Positions 48,485 through 56,419 of a stretch of 64,000 nt of DNA are shown piece after piece; position 1 is the first letter of the stretch; every line of letters starts with the position of its first letter. The stretch comes from Streptomyces sp. 6-11-2 (GTDB lineage Bacteria > Actinomycetota > Actinomycetes > Streptomycetales > Streptomycetaceae). The stretch is from NCBI RefSeq assembly GCF_006540305.1, contig NZ_BJOR01000001.1, positions 3,472,001 to 3,536,000 on the forward strand, read 5' to 3'. A program made the position numbers and the translations under genes. Under the pieces are notes generated by a model, which did no database searches, was not told the DNA's origin, and was given only the letters and a program-made list of their open reading frames with translations.

Positions 48485-49060
48485 ATGGCAGGCGAGACCG
48501 TCATCACGGTCGTCGGCAATCTTGTCGACGACCCCGAGCTGCGCTTCACCCCGTCCGGTGCGGCGGTCGCGAAGTTCCGCGTCGCGTCCACTCCCCGCAC
48601 CTTCGACCGCCAGACGAACGAGTGGAAGGACGGCGAGAGCCTCTTCCTCACCTGCTCGGTCTGGCGTCAGGCGGCGGAGAACGTCGCCGAGTCGCTCCAG
48701 CGAGGCATGCGCGTCATCGTGCAGGGCCGGCTGAAGCAGCGGTCCTACGAGGACCGTGAGGGCGTCAAGCGCACGGTCTACGAGCTGGACGTCGACGAAG
48801 TCGGTGCCAGCCTGCGCAACGCCACGGCCAAGGTCACCAAGACCTCGGGCCGCGGTGGTCAGGGTGGTTACAGCGGCGGCGGTGGCGGCCAGGGTGGCGG
48901 CGGCTGGGGCGGTGGCCCCGGCGGCGGCCAGCAGGGCGGCGGTGCTCCCGCCGACGACCCGTGGGCGACCGGTGCTCCCGCCGGTGGCAACCAGGGTGGC
49001 GGCGGCTGGGGCGGCGGCTCCGGCGGCGGTGGCGGCTACTCGGACGAGCCCCCCTTCTAG
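48485..49060 (+). CDS. ssb: Single-stranded DNA-binding protein
   Basis: A 191-residue SSB. The OB fold (residues 1-110) contains [57 protein letters not shown] and [10 protein letters not shown]. The linker is extremely Gly-rich with Gly-Gly-Gln/Trp repeats; the acidic tip SDEPPF is the protein-interaction C-terminus. It is the main replicative SSB (cotranscribed with rpsF and rpsR). Confidence 0.98.
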   Translation: MAGETVITVVGNLVDDPELRFTPSGAAVAKFRVASTPRTFDRQTNEWKDGESLFLTCSVWRQAAENVAESLQRGMRVIVQGRLKQRSYEDREGVKRTVYELDVDEVGASLRNATAKVTKTSGRGGQGGYSGGGGGQGGGGWGGGPGGGQQGGGAPADDPWATGAPAGGNQGGGGWGGGSGGGGGYSDEPPF

Positions 49061-49102
49061 GCGGGCCGTACCCACACTTCTTGATCACACAGGAGAAACA
49101 CC

Positions 49103-49339
49103 ATGGCGAAGCCGCCTGTGCGCAAGCCTAAGAAGAAGGTCTGCGCTTTCTGCAAGGACAAGGTCACGTACGTGGACTACAAGGACACGAACATGCTGCG
49201 GAAGTTCATTTCCGACCGCGGCAAGATCCGTGCCCGTCGCGTGACCGGCAACTGCACGCAGCACCAGCGTGACGTCGCCACGGCTGTCAAGAACAGCCGT
49301 GAGATGGCGCTGCTGCCCTACACCTCCACCGCGCGCTAA
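49103..49339 (+). CDS. rpsR: Small ribosomal subunit protein bS18
   Basis: A 78-residue protein; the N-terminal VCAFCKDK and later NCTQHQ give three Cys and a His, the zinc-binding (C+) form. Actinomycetes often carry a second, zinc-free S18 elsewhere that is induced under zinc starvation. ATG at 49103 after AGGAG. Confidence 0.98.
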   Translation: MAKPPVRKPKKKVCAFCKDKVTYVDYKDTNMLRKFISDRGKIRARRVTGNCTQHQRDVATAVKNSREMALLPYTSTAR

Positions 49340-49357
49340 GGGAAGGGTGAGCCACAC

Positions 49358-49804
49358 ATGAAGATCATCCTCACCCACGAGGTCTCCGGCCTCGGTGCCG
49401 CGGGCGACGTCGTGGACGTCAAGGACGGCTACGCTCGCAACTACCTGATCCCGCGGAAGTTCGCGATCCGCTGGACCAAGGGCGGCGAGAAGGACGTCGA
49501 GCAGATCCGTCGTGCTCGCAAGATCCACGAGATCCAGACCATCGAGCAGGCCAACCAGATCAAGGCCCAGCTCGAGGGCGTGAAGGTCCGCCTGGCCGTC
49601 CGCTCCGGCGACTTCGGCCGCCTGTTCGGTTCCGTCACCCCGGCCGACGTCGCCTCGGCGATCAAGGCTGCCGGCGGTCCCGAGGTCGACAAGCGCCGCA
49701 TCGAGCTGGGCGCGCCGATCAAGACCCTGGGCGGTCACGAGACGTCCGTGCGTCTGCACCCCGAGGTTGCCGCCAAGGTCAGCATCGAGGTCGTCGCCGC
49801 GTAA
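49358..49804 (+). CDS. rplI: Large ribosomal subunit protein bL9
   Basis: A 148-residue protein with the L9 N-terminal domain ([36 protein letters not shown]), the long connecting helix and C-terminal domain ([35 protein letters not shown]). 18 bp after rpsR. Followed by a terminator. Confidence 0.98.
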   Translation: MKIILTHEVSGLGAAGDVVDVKDGYARNYLIPRKFAIRWTKGGEKDVEQIRRARKIHEIQTIEQANQIKAQLEGVKVRLAVRSGDFGRLFGSVTPADVASAIKAAGGPEVDKRRIELGAPIKTLGGHETSVRLHPEVAAKVSIEVVAA

Positions 49805-49831
49805 GGCACTCTGCTCGGCTTGAGTAGTCGT

Positions 49832-49866
49832 GAAGGGGCCGCATCCGTCGAGGATGCGGCCCCTTC
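49832..49866 (+). terminator. Terminator of the rpsF-rplI operon
   Basis: Perfect 15-bp stem gaaggggccgcatcc / ggatgcggccccttc, 5-base loop, 27 bp after the rplI stop. No U-run. Confidence 0.85.
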
Positions 49867-49883
49867 CGCGTGACCAGTGGTGT

Positions 49884-50059
49884 GACCGGAAAGGTTCACC
49901 GGCTCGCGGCGTCCGGCACGGCACTCCCCCAGCCTTCGGCCGGGGGTACCCCCACGCCGCGTTGTCGCATCACCCGAGTACATCCAGTACGCGGGTGATG
50001 CTCCGCCTTGCGATGTACCGCACCGGACGCCGCGAGCTTCCCGGCAAACCTTCCCGGCC
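49884..50059. repeat. MITE-like palindromic element
   Basis: About 176 bp with imperfect ~40-bp terminal inverted repeats: the left end (gaccgg..aaggtt..ctcgcggcgtccggcacgg) is closely complementary to the right end (ccgcaccggacgccgcgag..aaacct..ccggc). Inside are a cccccagccttcggccggggg hairpin-like motif (49926-49946) of the sort seen many times in Streptomyces genomes, and a 10-bp stem gcatcacccg / cgggtgatgc (49967-49976 with 49992-50001). No ORF. It occupies the gap between rplI and the MATE gene. Confidence 0.6.
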
Positions 50060-50104
50060 ACAGCACTAGGGTCATGGCGCTGAGGTCAGGGGCGCGGGAA
50101 ACGG

Positions 50105-50120
50105 CGTTTCATGTGAAACA
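50105..50120. promoter_or_regulatory. parS: Degenerate parS site 9
   Basis: cgtttcatgtgaaaca: the centre is catg instead of cacgtg and the first base differs, so ParB binding would be weaker. 14 bp from the next parS. Confidence 0.6.
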
Positions 50121-50133
50121 TGGCAGCCCGCGG

Positions 50134-50149
50134 TGTTTCACGTGAAACG
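50134..50149. promoter_or_regulatory. parS: parS site 10
   Basis: tgtttcacgtgaaacg, one base from perfect, ending one base before the stop of the MATE gene. Confidence 0.93.
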
Positions 50150-50150
50150 G

Positions 50151-51488
50151 TCAGCGTGTCGCTCCCGTGACGATCCATCGGCCCGAGCGGGAACGCAGCC
50201 ACAGCGTCAGCATCCGCACGGTCATCATCAACGTCATGGCCGCCCAGAGCGCGGTGAGCCCGCCGCCCAGAAGGGGAACGAGCAACGCCACAGGCGTGAA
50301 GACCGCCAAGGTCACCAGCATGGCGCCGGCGAGATACGGTCCGTCCCCCGCGCCCATCAGCACACCATCCAGGACGAAGACCACGCCGCAGATCGGCTGG
50401 GAGAACGCCACCAGGAGCAGTGCGGCCAGTGCCGTGTCCTTGACGAGGGCGTCACTGGTGAACAGCGACAGGAAGAGCGGTCGGCTCAGGATCACCAGGA
50501 GCCCGAGGGCGAATCCGACGGCTATCCCCCACTGCACCATGCGTCGACAGGCCTCGCGAGCGCCCTCCGGATCGTCGGCGCCGAGATAGCGGCCGATGAT
50601 GGCCTGTCCGGCGATCGCGATGGCGTCGAGGGCGAACGCGAGCAGGCTCCACAGGGACAGGACGATCTGGTGGGCGGCGATGTCCGCGTCACCGAGGCGG
50701 GCCGCCACGGCCGTGGCGATCAGCAGGATCGCCCGCAGGGAGAGCGTACGGACGAGCAGCGGAGCACCCGCCTGTGCGGATGCCCTGATGCCGGCCCGAT
50801 CGGGCCGCAGGGAGGCGTGGTGCCGGCGGGCCCCACGGACGACCACACAGAGGTAGACCGCCGCCATGCCGCACTGGGCGATGACGGTGCCCCAGGCCGA
50901 GCCCGCGATGCCGAGTCCGGCGCCATAGACGAGCCCGACATTGAGGGCGGCGTTGGCGACGAACCCGGCGACGGCGACATACAGCGGCGTCCGGGTGTCC
51001 TGGAGCCCGCGAAGGACTCCGGTCGCGGCCAGCACGACCAGCATGGCCGGAATGCCGAGTGAGGAGATGCGCAGATAGGTCGTCGCATACGGTGCCGCCG
51101 TGTGCGATGCGCCGAAAAGGTCCACCAAGGCGGGTGCGGTGGGCAGGACGATCGCGATGACGGCGGCCCCGAGCAGCAGTGCCAGCCAGATGCCGTCCAT
51201 GCCCTGGCGGATGGCTGACCGGATATCGCCCGCGCCGACGCGGCGGGCGACGGCCGCCGTGGTGGCGTAGGCGAGGAAGACGAAGATGCTGACGGCGGTG
51301 GTCAGAAGGGCCGAGGCGATACCGAGTCCGGCGAGCTGCGCCGTGCCGAGATGGCCGACGATCGCGCTGTCGGCCATCACGAACAGGGGCTCGGCGACGA
51401 GTGCGCCGAAGGCCGGTACGGCCAGCGCGACGATCTCTCGGTCGTGCCGGCGCCGGGTGGCCGGGCGGCGTGCGGGGGCCTGTGTCAT
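50151..51488 (-). CDS. MATE family efflux transporter (DinF-like)
   Basis: A 445-residue membrane protein with 12 predicted helices in two similar halves (VPAFGALVAEPLFVMADSAIVGHLGTAQLAGLGIASAL at the start, and SLRAILLIATAVAARLGDADIAAHQIVLSLWSLLAFALDAIAIAGQAIIGRYLG in the second half). The DSAIVGHLG segment is the DinF/NorM-type signature. Exchanges cations for drugs or metabolites; substrate unknown. The ATG at 51488 lies 7 bases after a TACATT box and lacks a ribosome binding site, which suggests a leaderless mRNA. The gene is divergent from dnaB. Confidence 0.9.
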   Translation of the reverse strand: MTQAPARRPATRRRHDREIVALAVPAFGALVAEPLFVMADSAIVGHLGTAQLAGLGIASALLTTAVSIFVFLAYATTAAVARRVGAGDIRSAIRQGMDGIWLALLLGAAVIAIVLPTAPALVDLFGASHTAAPYATTYLRISSLGIPAMLVVLAATGVLRGLQDTRTPLYVAVAGFVANAALNVGLVYGAGLGIAGSAWGTVIAQCGMAAVYLCVVVRGARRHHASLRPDRAGIRASAQAGAPLLVRTLSLRAILLIATAVAARLGDADIAAHQIVLSLWSLLAFALDAIAIAGQAIIGRYLGADDPEGAREACRRMVQWGIAVGFALGLLVILSRPLFLSLFTSDALVKDTALAALLLVAFSQPICGVVFVLDGVLMGAGDGPYLAGAMLVTLAVFTPVALLVPLLGGGLTALWAAMTLMMTVRMLTLWLRSRSGRWIVTGATR

Positions 51489-51495
51489 GAGCATC

Positions 51496-51525
51496 AATGT
51501 AATCGTCCACAGGTAAGAGATGCAA
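51496..51525 (-). promoter_or_regulatory. Candidate leaderless promoter of the MATE gene
   Basis: On the minus strand TTGCAT (51520-51525), 18-bp spacer, TACATT (51496-51501), then 7 bases to the ATG. A DnaA-like box (51503-51511) lies inside the spacer. Confidence 0.55.
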
Positions 51526-51765
51526 AGCCCTTGCATTCCTTACTTGAGGATTGACGGCGTTCGCTTGTGCGTACCGTTCGAGGCGATCTTGGTCCGACTG
51601 GGAAAGTTTTTCTTCTGCACAGCCGGTGGACGGGAAAGTAGCAGGTCAGCGGGGTCCTGTGGGTGGCGCCGAGGGCTTTTTCACAGGGCTGTCCACCGGC
51701 TCGTGCACAGGTTTCGCCGAGTTCTCCACAGCATCGGGGTGCTCGTCCACATGGCCTGTGGATAA
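51503..51765. promoter_or_regulatory. DnaA-box cluster upstream of dnaB
   Basis: Boxes TCGTCCACA (51503-51511), CTGTCCACC (51689-51697), TTCTCCACA (51722-51730), TCGTCCACA (51743-51751) and TGTGGATAA (51757-51765; its complement TTATCCACA is the strongest E. coli box). The last three are within 44 bp. The region is 460 bp long (51489-51948) and has no gene. It lies 180-445 bp upstream of dnaB and 36 kb from oriC. Confidence 0.65.
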
Positions 51766-51948
51766 CCAGATTGGCTGACGCTGTTCTGGGCCCTACCGTG
51801 GTCCGGCGCCCGCTCCGTCCGCCGGCTTCCAAAGCGTCATAAACCTGACGCGCCTGAAGCGGAGTTGGGCCTCTCATTTTGTCAGTGCCGTCCCGTACAA
51901 CAGAGGGGCACGGCGAGGTCCGCTCGGCGGACGGGAGGAGGCTGCTCG

Positions 51949-53427
51949 GTGAGCATTTCCGAGCCCCTGGACGACCCGTGGGCCGACAGCGGTCCAGGTG
52001 ATCGTCTGCCCGCCTCCCGCCGCCGGCCCGACGGGGAGCGTGGCCGGGACGAGCAGCACGATCGCGGCCGGGAAAACCGCGCGTGGGACGACGGGGGCTC
52101 CGCCTTCGAACGCGTTCCCCCACAGGACCTCGACGCCGAACAGTCGGTACTCGGCGGCATGCTCCTGTCGAAGGACGCCATCGCCGACGTGGTGGAGATC
52201 CTCAAGGGCCATGACTTCTACAAGCCGGCCCACGAGACGATCTACACGGCGATCCTCGACGTCTATGCCAAGGGCGAGCCGGCCGACCCCATCACCATCG
52301 CCGCCGAGCTCACCAGACGCGGCGAGATCAACAAGGTCGGCGGCGCCTCGTATCTGCACACGCTCGTGCAGACCGTGCCGACGGCGGCCAACGCCGCGTA
52401 CTACGCCGAGATCGTCCATGAGCGGGCGATCCTGCGCCGCCTGGTCGAGGCGGGTACGCGCATCACCCAGATGGGATACGCGGCCGACGACGACGTCGAC
52501 GAGATCGTCAACCGAGCCCAGGCCGAGGTCTACGCGGTCACCGAGCAGCGCACCAGCGAGGACTACCTGCCGCTGGGCGACATCATGGAGGGCGCGCTCG
52601 ACGAGATCGAGGCGATCGGTTCGCGCAGCGGGGAGATGACGGGTGTGCCCACCGGGTTCACCGACTTCGACTCGCTGACGAACGGTCTGCACCCGGGCCA
52701 GATGATCGTCATCGCCGCGCGCCCCGCGATGGGCAAGTCGACGCTCGCGCTGGACTTCGCGCGGGCGGCGTCGATCAAGAACAACCTGCCCAGCGTCATC
52801 TTCTCGCTGGAAATGGGGCGCAACGAGATCGCGATGCGTCTGCTGTCCGCCGAGGCCCGGGTCGCCCTGCACCACATGCGTTCGGGCACGATGACCGACG
52901 AGGACTGGACGCGGCTGGCCCGCCGGATGCCGGACGTCTCGGCCGCCCCGCTCTACATCGACGACTCCCCGAACCTGTCGATGATGGAGATCCGTGCCAA
53001 GTGCCGGCGCCTGAAGCAGCGCAACGACCTCAAGCTGGTCGTGATCGACTATCTCCAGCTGATGCAGTCCGGCGGTTCCAAGCGTGCCGAGAGCCGGCAG
53101 CAGGAGGTCTCGGACATGTCCCGAAACCTCAAGCTGCTGGCCAAGGAGCTGGAGATCCCGGTCATCGCCCTCTCCCAGCTCAACCGTGGCCCCGAGCAGC
53201 GCACCGACAAGAAACCGATGGTCTCCGACCTGCGTGAGTCGGGATCCATCGAGCAGGACGCCGACATGGTCATCCTGCTGCACCGCGAGGACGCCTACGA
53301 GAAGGAGTCGCCGCGCGCCGGCGAGGCCGACCTGATCGTCGCCAAGCACCGAAACGGTCCGACCGCGACGATCACGGTCGCCTTCCAGGGCCACTACTCG
53401 CGGTTCGTGGACATGGCACAGACCTGA
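51949..53427 (+). CDS. dnaB: Replicative DNA helicase DnaB
   Basis: A 492-residue hexameric helicase. GTG at 51949 with GGGAGGAGG in front; ~55 disordered residues rich in Arg, Asp and Pro precede the domain. The N-terminal domain starts VPPQDLDAEQSVLGGMLLSKDAIADVVEIL; the RecA-like domain has Walker A ARPAMGKSTLALDFAR, Walker B LKLVVIDYLQLMQ, and motif H4 SQLNRGPEQR. No intein is present, unlike mycobacterial DnaB. Loader DciA is encoded at 10655. Confidence 0.98.
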   Translation: MSISEPLDDPWADSGPGDRLPASRRRPDGERGRDEQHDRGRENRAWDDGGSAFERVPPQDLDAEQSVLGGMLLSKDAIADVVEILKGHDFYKPAHETIYTAILDVYAKGEPADPITIAAELTRRGEINKVGGASYLHTLVQTVPTAANAAYYAEIVHERAILRRLVEAGTRITQMGYAADDDVDEIVNRAQAEVYAVTEQRTSEDYLPLGDIMEGALDEIEAIGSRSGEMTGVPTGFTDFDSLTNGLHPGQMIVIAARPAMGKSTLALDFARAASIKNNLPSVIFSLEMGRNEIAMRLLSAEARVALHHMRSGTMTDEDWTRLARRMPDVSAAPLYIDDSPNLSMMEIRAKCRRLKQRNDLKLVVIDYLQLMQSGGSKRAESRQQEVSDMSRNLKLLAKELEIPVIALSQLNRGPEQRTDKKPMVSDLRESGSIEQDADMVILLHREDAYEKESPRAGEADLIVAKHRNGPTATITVAFQGHYSRFVDMAQT

Positions 53428-53465
53428 TCCGGCGACCGTGTAGGGTCTCGCGGCTGATGTCGTAA

Positions 53466-53513
53466 TCTCACGGGCCGTGTCGTACCGATGTCGTATACGA
53501 CATCACCGTGAGA
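53466..53513. terminator. Palindromic element between dnaB and the reductase gene
   Basis: Outer arms tctcacgg (53466-53473) and ccgtgaga (53506-53513) enclose a perfect 18-bp palindrome gatgtcgtatacgacatc (53487-53504); the heptamer tgtcgta also recurs at 53459, 53479 and 53490. It lies between convergent genes, so a bidirectional terminator is likely, but the repeated half-sites also resemble an operator. Confidence 0.55.
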
Positions 53514-53534
53514 CTAGCGCGTGGGTGCTGCTGC

Positions 53535-54101
53535 TCAGCGCCTCGTCTCGTACCTGGTCAGGACCACGCCGCCGGGAAACGTCCGCGTCTCCACCAGGTT
53601 CAGGTTCACCCAGCTGTCCAGCGCGGTGAAGAACGGCGTGCCGGCGCCCACCAGGACCGGATGGGCGGCGATCACGTACTCGTCGATCAGCCCGGCGCGC
53701 ATGGCCGCCCCGGCGAGCGTTGCGCCGCCGATGTTCATTGGGCCGCCGTCCTCGGCCTTGAGCCGGGTGATCTCGGCGATCGCGTCGCCGGTGACCAGGC
53801 GGGTGTTCCAGTCGACCTTGTCGATCGTCGAGGAGAACACCACCTTCGGCGTGTCCCGCCAGTTCCGCGCGAACTCGATCTCCGCCGGGGTGGCGTTGGG
53901 CTGCTGGTCGCCGGTCGGCCAGTAGGAGCTCATCGTCTCCCACAGCTTGCGCCCGTACAGCGACAGGCCACTCGCCTGCTCGTGGTCGAGCCACCACTGG
54001 AACAGCTCGTGGCTCGGCGGTCCGCTCCAGCCGATGTTGTCGCCGGCCGCGGCGATGTAGCCATCCAGAGTCAGGTTCATGGCGTAGATCAGTTTCCGCA
54101 T
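53535..54101 (-). CDS. Dihydrofolate reductase family protein (RibD C-terminal-like)
   Basis: A 188-residue protein with ATG at 54101 after GGAAGG. Typical RibD_C/DHFR-like pattern: KLIYAMNLTLDGYIA at the start, LYGRKLWETMSSYWP, KVVFSSTIDKVDWNTRLV and GGATLAGAAMRAGLIDEYVIAAHPVLVGAGTPFF at the end. Such stand-alone proteins bind NADPH; natural substrate unknown, and it is not the folate-pathway DHFR. Often horizontally shared accessory genes. Confidence 0.9.
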   Translation of the reverse strand: MRKLIYAMNLTLDGYIAAAGDNIGWSGPPSHELFQWWLDHEQASGLSLYGRKLWETMSSYWPTGDQQPNATPAEIEFARNWRDTPKVVFSSTIDKVDWNTRLVTGDAIAEITRLKAEDGGPMNIGGATLAGAAMRAGLIDEYVIAAHPVLVGAGTPFFTALDSWVNLNLVETRTFPGGVVLTRYETRR

Positions 54102-54459
54102 GGCCCAGCCTTCCGTCCGTGGGTGTCCGGCGTATAGACCAGCGCGGCGCGGGAAACTCATCGGTGCGCGATCTGGGCTCGCCGGTAGTCCTCGTGCTCG
54201 GGGCTCAGCGTGGTGTACTCGGCCGACACGGGCAAGCCGCCTGATCTCGACCTCGCCCTCGCGGGGAAATGCCACGGATTTCAGACTGATCACGGGTGAC
54301 AAGGCCGTGAGACAGCCAAGAACGCCCAGGTCACGCAAGATCGACATGTCACGAGCGGCGAAACCCTACAGCGACCGCGGACCGCCCGAGCACGGTTCTC
54401 CGCGGCCGTTCGGAGAAATCTGCTCGACGTGTGCCGGACACTGCGGGTGGACTGGGGGC
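54102..54459. other. Intergenic region, 358 bp, with a possible gene remnant
   Basis: Promoter region of the divergent reductase and serine hydrolase genes. On the minus strand a frame without a start (about 54280 to the stop at 54158) encodes GGLPVSAEYTTLSPEHED and a short basic tail, with Streptomyces-like codons, so it could be the end of a decayed gene. Otherwise nothing seen. Confidence 0.3.
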
Positions 54460-55845
54460 ATGACGACATCTCAGGATGACCTGCTTCCCGGTACCCGCCG
54501 GGCGCTGCTGCACCGGATCGCCGTGGCCCAGACCGAGGGGCGGGCGCCGTCGCTCGTCGCGGCGGTCGTGCGGGACGGGCGGACGGTCTGGCACGGTGCG
54601 CGGACGTCGGTGGACGGACACGCACCGGACCAGAACACGCAGTACCGCATCGGCTCGATCACCAAGACCTTCACCGCCGTGCTCGTTCTGCGGCTGCGCG
54701 ACGAGGGCCTGCTCGACCTCGGGGACCCGCTGGAGAAGCATCTGCCGGGCACCGGCGTGGGGGAGGCGACCGTAGCCGATCTGCTGGCGCACACGGGCGG
54801 GCTGGCCGCTGAGTCGCCGGCGCCCTGGTGGGAGAGATCGCCGGGGTCGCTGCGTCCCGAACTGGCCGATGTACTGGGCGAGGAACCGCTGCGGCATCCG
54901 GTCGGCCGGCGGTTCCACTACTCGAATCCCGGCTACACCCTGCTGGGTGCGCTCGTCGCGGAGTTGCGGGGCGCTCCCTGGGAGGAGGTTCTGCGGCGGG
55001 AAGTGCTCGAACCCCTGGGTCTGCGCCGCACGAATGCCCGCCCCGAGGCCCCGCACGCGGGGGGCTGGGCGGTGCATCCCTGGGCCGATGCGCTGCTGCC
55101 CGAGCCTGCCGAGGACCTCGGGCGGATGGCTCCGGCCGGGCAACTGTGGTCCACGACAGGTGATGTGGCCCGCTTCGCCGCCTTCCTGGTCCAGGGGGAC
55201 GACGGGGTGCTGAGCGCCGAGTCGCTGCGGGAGATGAGGACTCCGGCGGCTCCGCCCGAGGCGGCGGATGTGGCGTCCGGGTACGCGTACGGCCTGGGGC
55301 TCGAGGTGCGGCGGTGGGGTGAGCGCCTCCTCGTCGGGCACAGCGGGTCGCTTCCGGGCTTCCTGGCCTCGCTCACCATCGGTGTGGAGGACGACGTGGC
55401 AGCGGTGGTGCTGGCGAACTGCACGTCCGGGCCGGCGGTCACCGCGGTGGGGGCCGACCTCGTGCGGATCGTCGCCGACGCCGAGCCGCGGATCCCGGAG
55501 CCCTGGCGGCCGTTGCGGAAGGTCGAGCCGTCGGTGCTGGAGCTGGCGGGCCAGTGGTACTGGGGGACCAACGGGTTCGGCCTGCGGCTGACGGCCGACG
55601 GACTCGCCTCGTTGGAGCCGCTGTCCGGCAATGGCCGGCGTTCGCGGTTCCGGTCGAACGGTGACGGGACCTGGACGGGACTGGAGGGCTACTACGCCGG
55701 AGAGGTGCTGCGGGTGGTGCGACGGCCGGACGGGTCCGTGGACCATCTGGACCTCGGGTCGTTCGTGTTCACGCGTCAGCCGTACGACGTGGACGCTTCC
55801 GTGCCCGGCGGCGTGGACCCGGAGGGGTGGCGCGGCATCGGATAG
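54460..55845 (+). CDS. Serine hydrolase, beta-lactamase/DD-peptidase fold
   Basis: A 461-residue protein with ATG at 54460. It has the class C beta-lactamase/DD-peptidase motifs SITK (in YRIGSITKTFTAVL, the nucleophile), YSN (in RFHYSNPGYTLLG) and HSG (in LVGHSGSLPGF). A C-terminal ~110-residue beta domain follows (LAGQWYWGTNGFGLRLTADG). There is no signal peptide, so it is probably cytosolic: an esterase, amidase or peptidase rather than a true beta-lactamase. Start context GGGGGC. Confidence 0.9.
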   Translation: MTTSQDDLLPGTRRALLHRIAVAQTEGRAPSLVAAVVRDGRTVWHGARTSVDGHAPDQNTQYRIGSITKTFTAVLVLRLRDEGLLDLGDPLEKHLPGTGVGEATVADLLAHTGGLAAESPAPWWERSPGSLRPELADVLGEEPLRHPVGRRFHYSNPGYTLLGALVAELRGAPWEEVLRREVLEPLGLRRTNARPEAPHAGGWAVHPWADALLPEPAEDLGRMAPAGQLWSTTGDVARFAAFLVQGDDGVLSAESLREMRTPAAPPEAADVASGYAYGLGLEVRRWGERLLVGHSGSLPGFLASLTIGVEDDVAAVVLANCTSGPAVTAVGADLVRIVADAEPRIPEPWRPLRKVEPSVLELAGQWYWGTNGFGLRLTADGLASLEPLSGNGRRSRFRSNGDGTWTGLEGYYAGEVLRVVRRPDGSVDHLDLGSFVFTRQPYDVDASVPGGVDPEGWRGIG

Positions 55846-55860
55846 CGCCCTGGAAGTTCT

Positions 55861-55896
55861 GAAGGGCGGGCGTTTCACGTGAAACGCCCGCCCTTC
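55861..55896. promoter_or_regulatory. parS: parS site 11 inside a 36-bp perfect palindrome
   Basis: Core cgtttcacgtgaaacg (55871-55886) with GC arms gaagggcggg / cccgcccttc, perfect over 36 bp, in the 67-bp gap between convergent genes (stops at 55845 and 55913). Also a likely bidirectional terminator. Confidence 0.95.
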
Positions 55897-55912
55897 GGTG
55901 CGTTCGAGGTGC

Positions 55913-56365
55913 TCACAGGTGAAGCTTGAAGCCCAGGTGCGAGGCTTCGAAACCCAGCCGCTCGTAGAAGCGGTGGGCGTCGGTGCGTGTCCTGTCGGAG
56001 GTCAGCTGGACCAACTGGCAGCCTTCGCGCCGTGATGTGTCGACGGCCCACTCGATGAGCCGCGTGCCCAGGCCGCTGCCTCGCTCGTCCGCGTGGATGC
56101 GGACGCCTTCGATGATCGACCGGGTGGAGCCGCGCCGGGACAGGCCCGGAATGATCGTGAGCTGGAGCGTGCCGACGACGCGGTCCTCGCGCACGGCGAC
56201 CACCAGGTGCTGGTGGGGATCGGCGCTGAGCCGCTCCAGCGCGGTCACATAGGGCGCGAGGTCGTCCGGGGACTCACGCTGCGCCCCCAGCGGGTCGTCC
56301 GCGAGCATGGCCACGATGGAGGGGACGTCGGCGGCGACAGCGGCTCGTATGGCGAGATCTTCCAT
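55913..56365 (-). CDS. GNAT family N-acetyltransferase
   Basis: A 150-residue protein, ATG at 56365 (MEDLAIRAAVAADV). GNAT pattern: VVGTLQLTIIPGLSRRGSTRSIIEGVRIHADERGSGLGTRLIEWAV with the acetyl-CoA loop (RGSGLG), then RTDAHRFYERLGFEASHLGFKL. Substrate unknown. Downstream in the same direction of the MarR gene. Confidence 0.92.
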   Translation of the reverse strand: MEDLAIRAAVAADVPSIVAMLADDPLGAQRESPDDLAPYVTALERLSADPHQHLVVAVREDRVVGTLQLTIIPGLSRRGSTRSIIEGVRIHADERGSGLGTRLIEWAVDTSRREGCQLVQLTSDRTRTDAHRFYERLGFEASHLGFKLHL

Positions 56366-56419
56366 GTCCCGCACCCTATGGGCTGGTCCGGCCCGCACCG
56401 GGACCATGCCGGGGCGGGT

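Noticed and set aside
51949..53427. Intein in DnaB
   Set aside because: Length 492 and uninterrupted Walker A to H4 motifs exclude it.
54460..55845. Resistance beta-lactamase
   Set aside because: Serine hydrolase motifs fit, but there is no signal peptide and there is an extra C-terminal domain.
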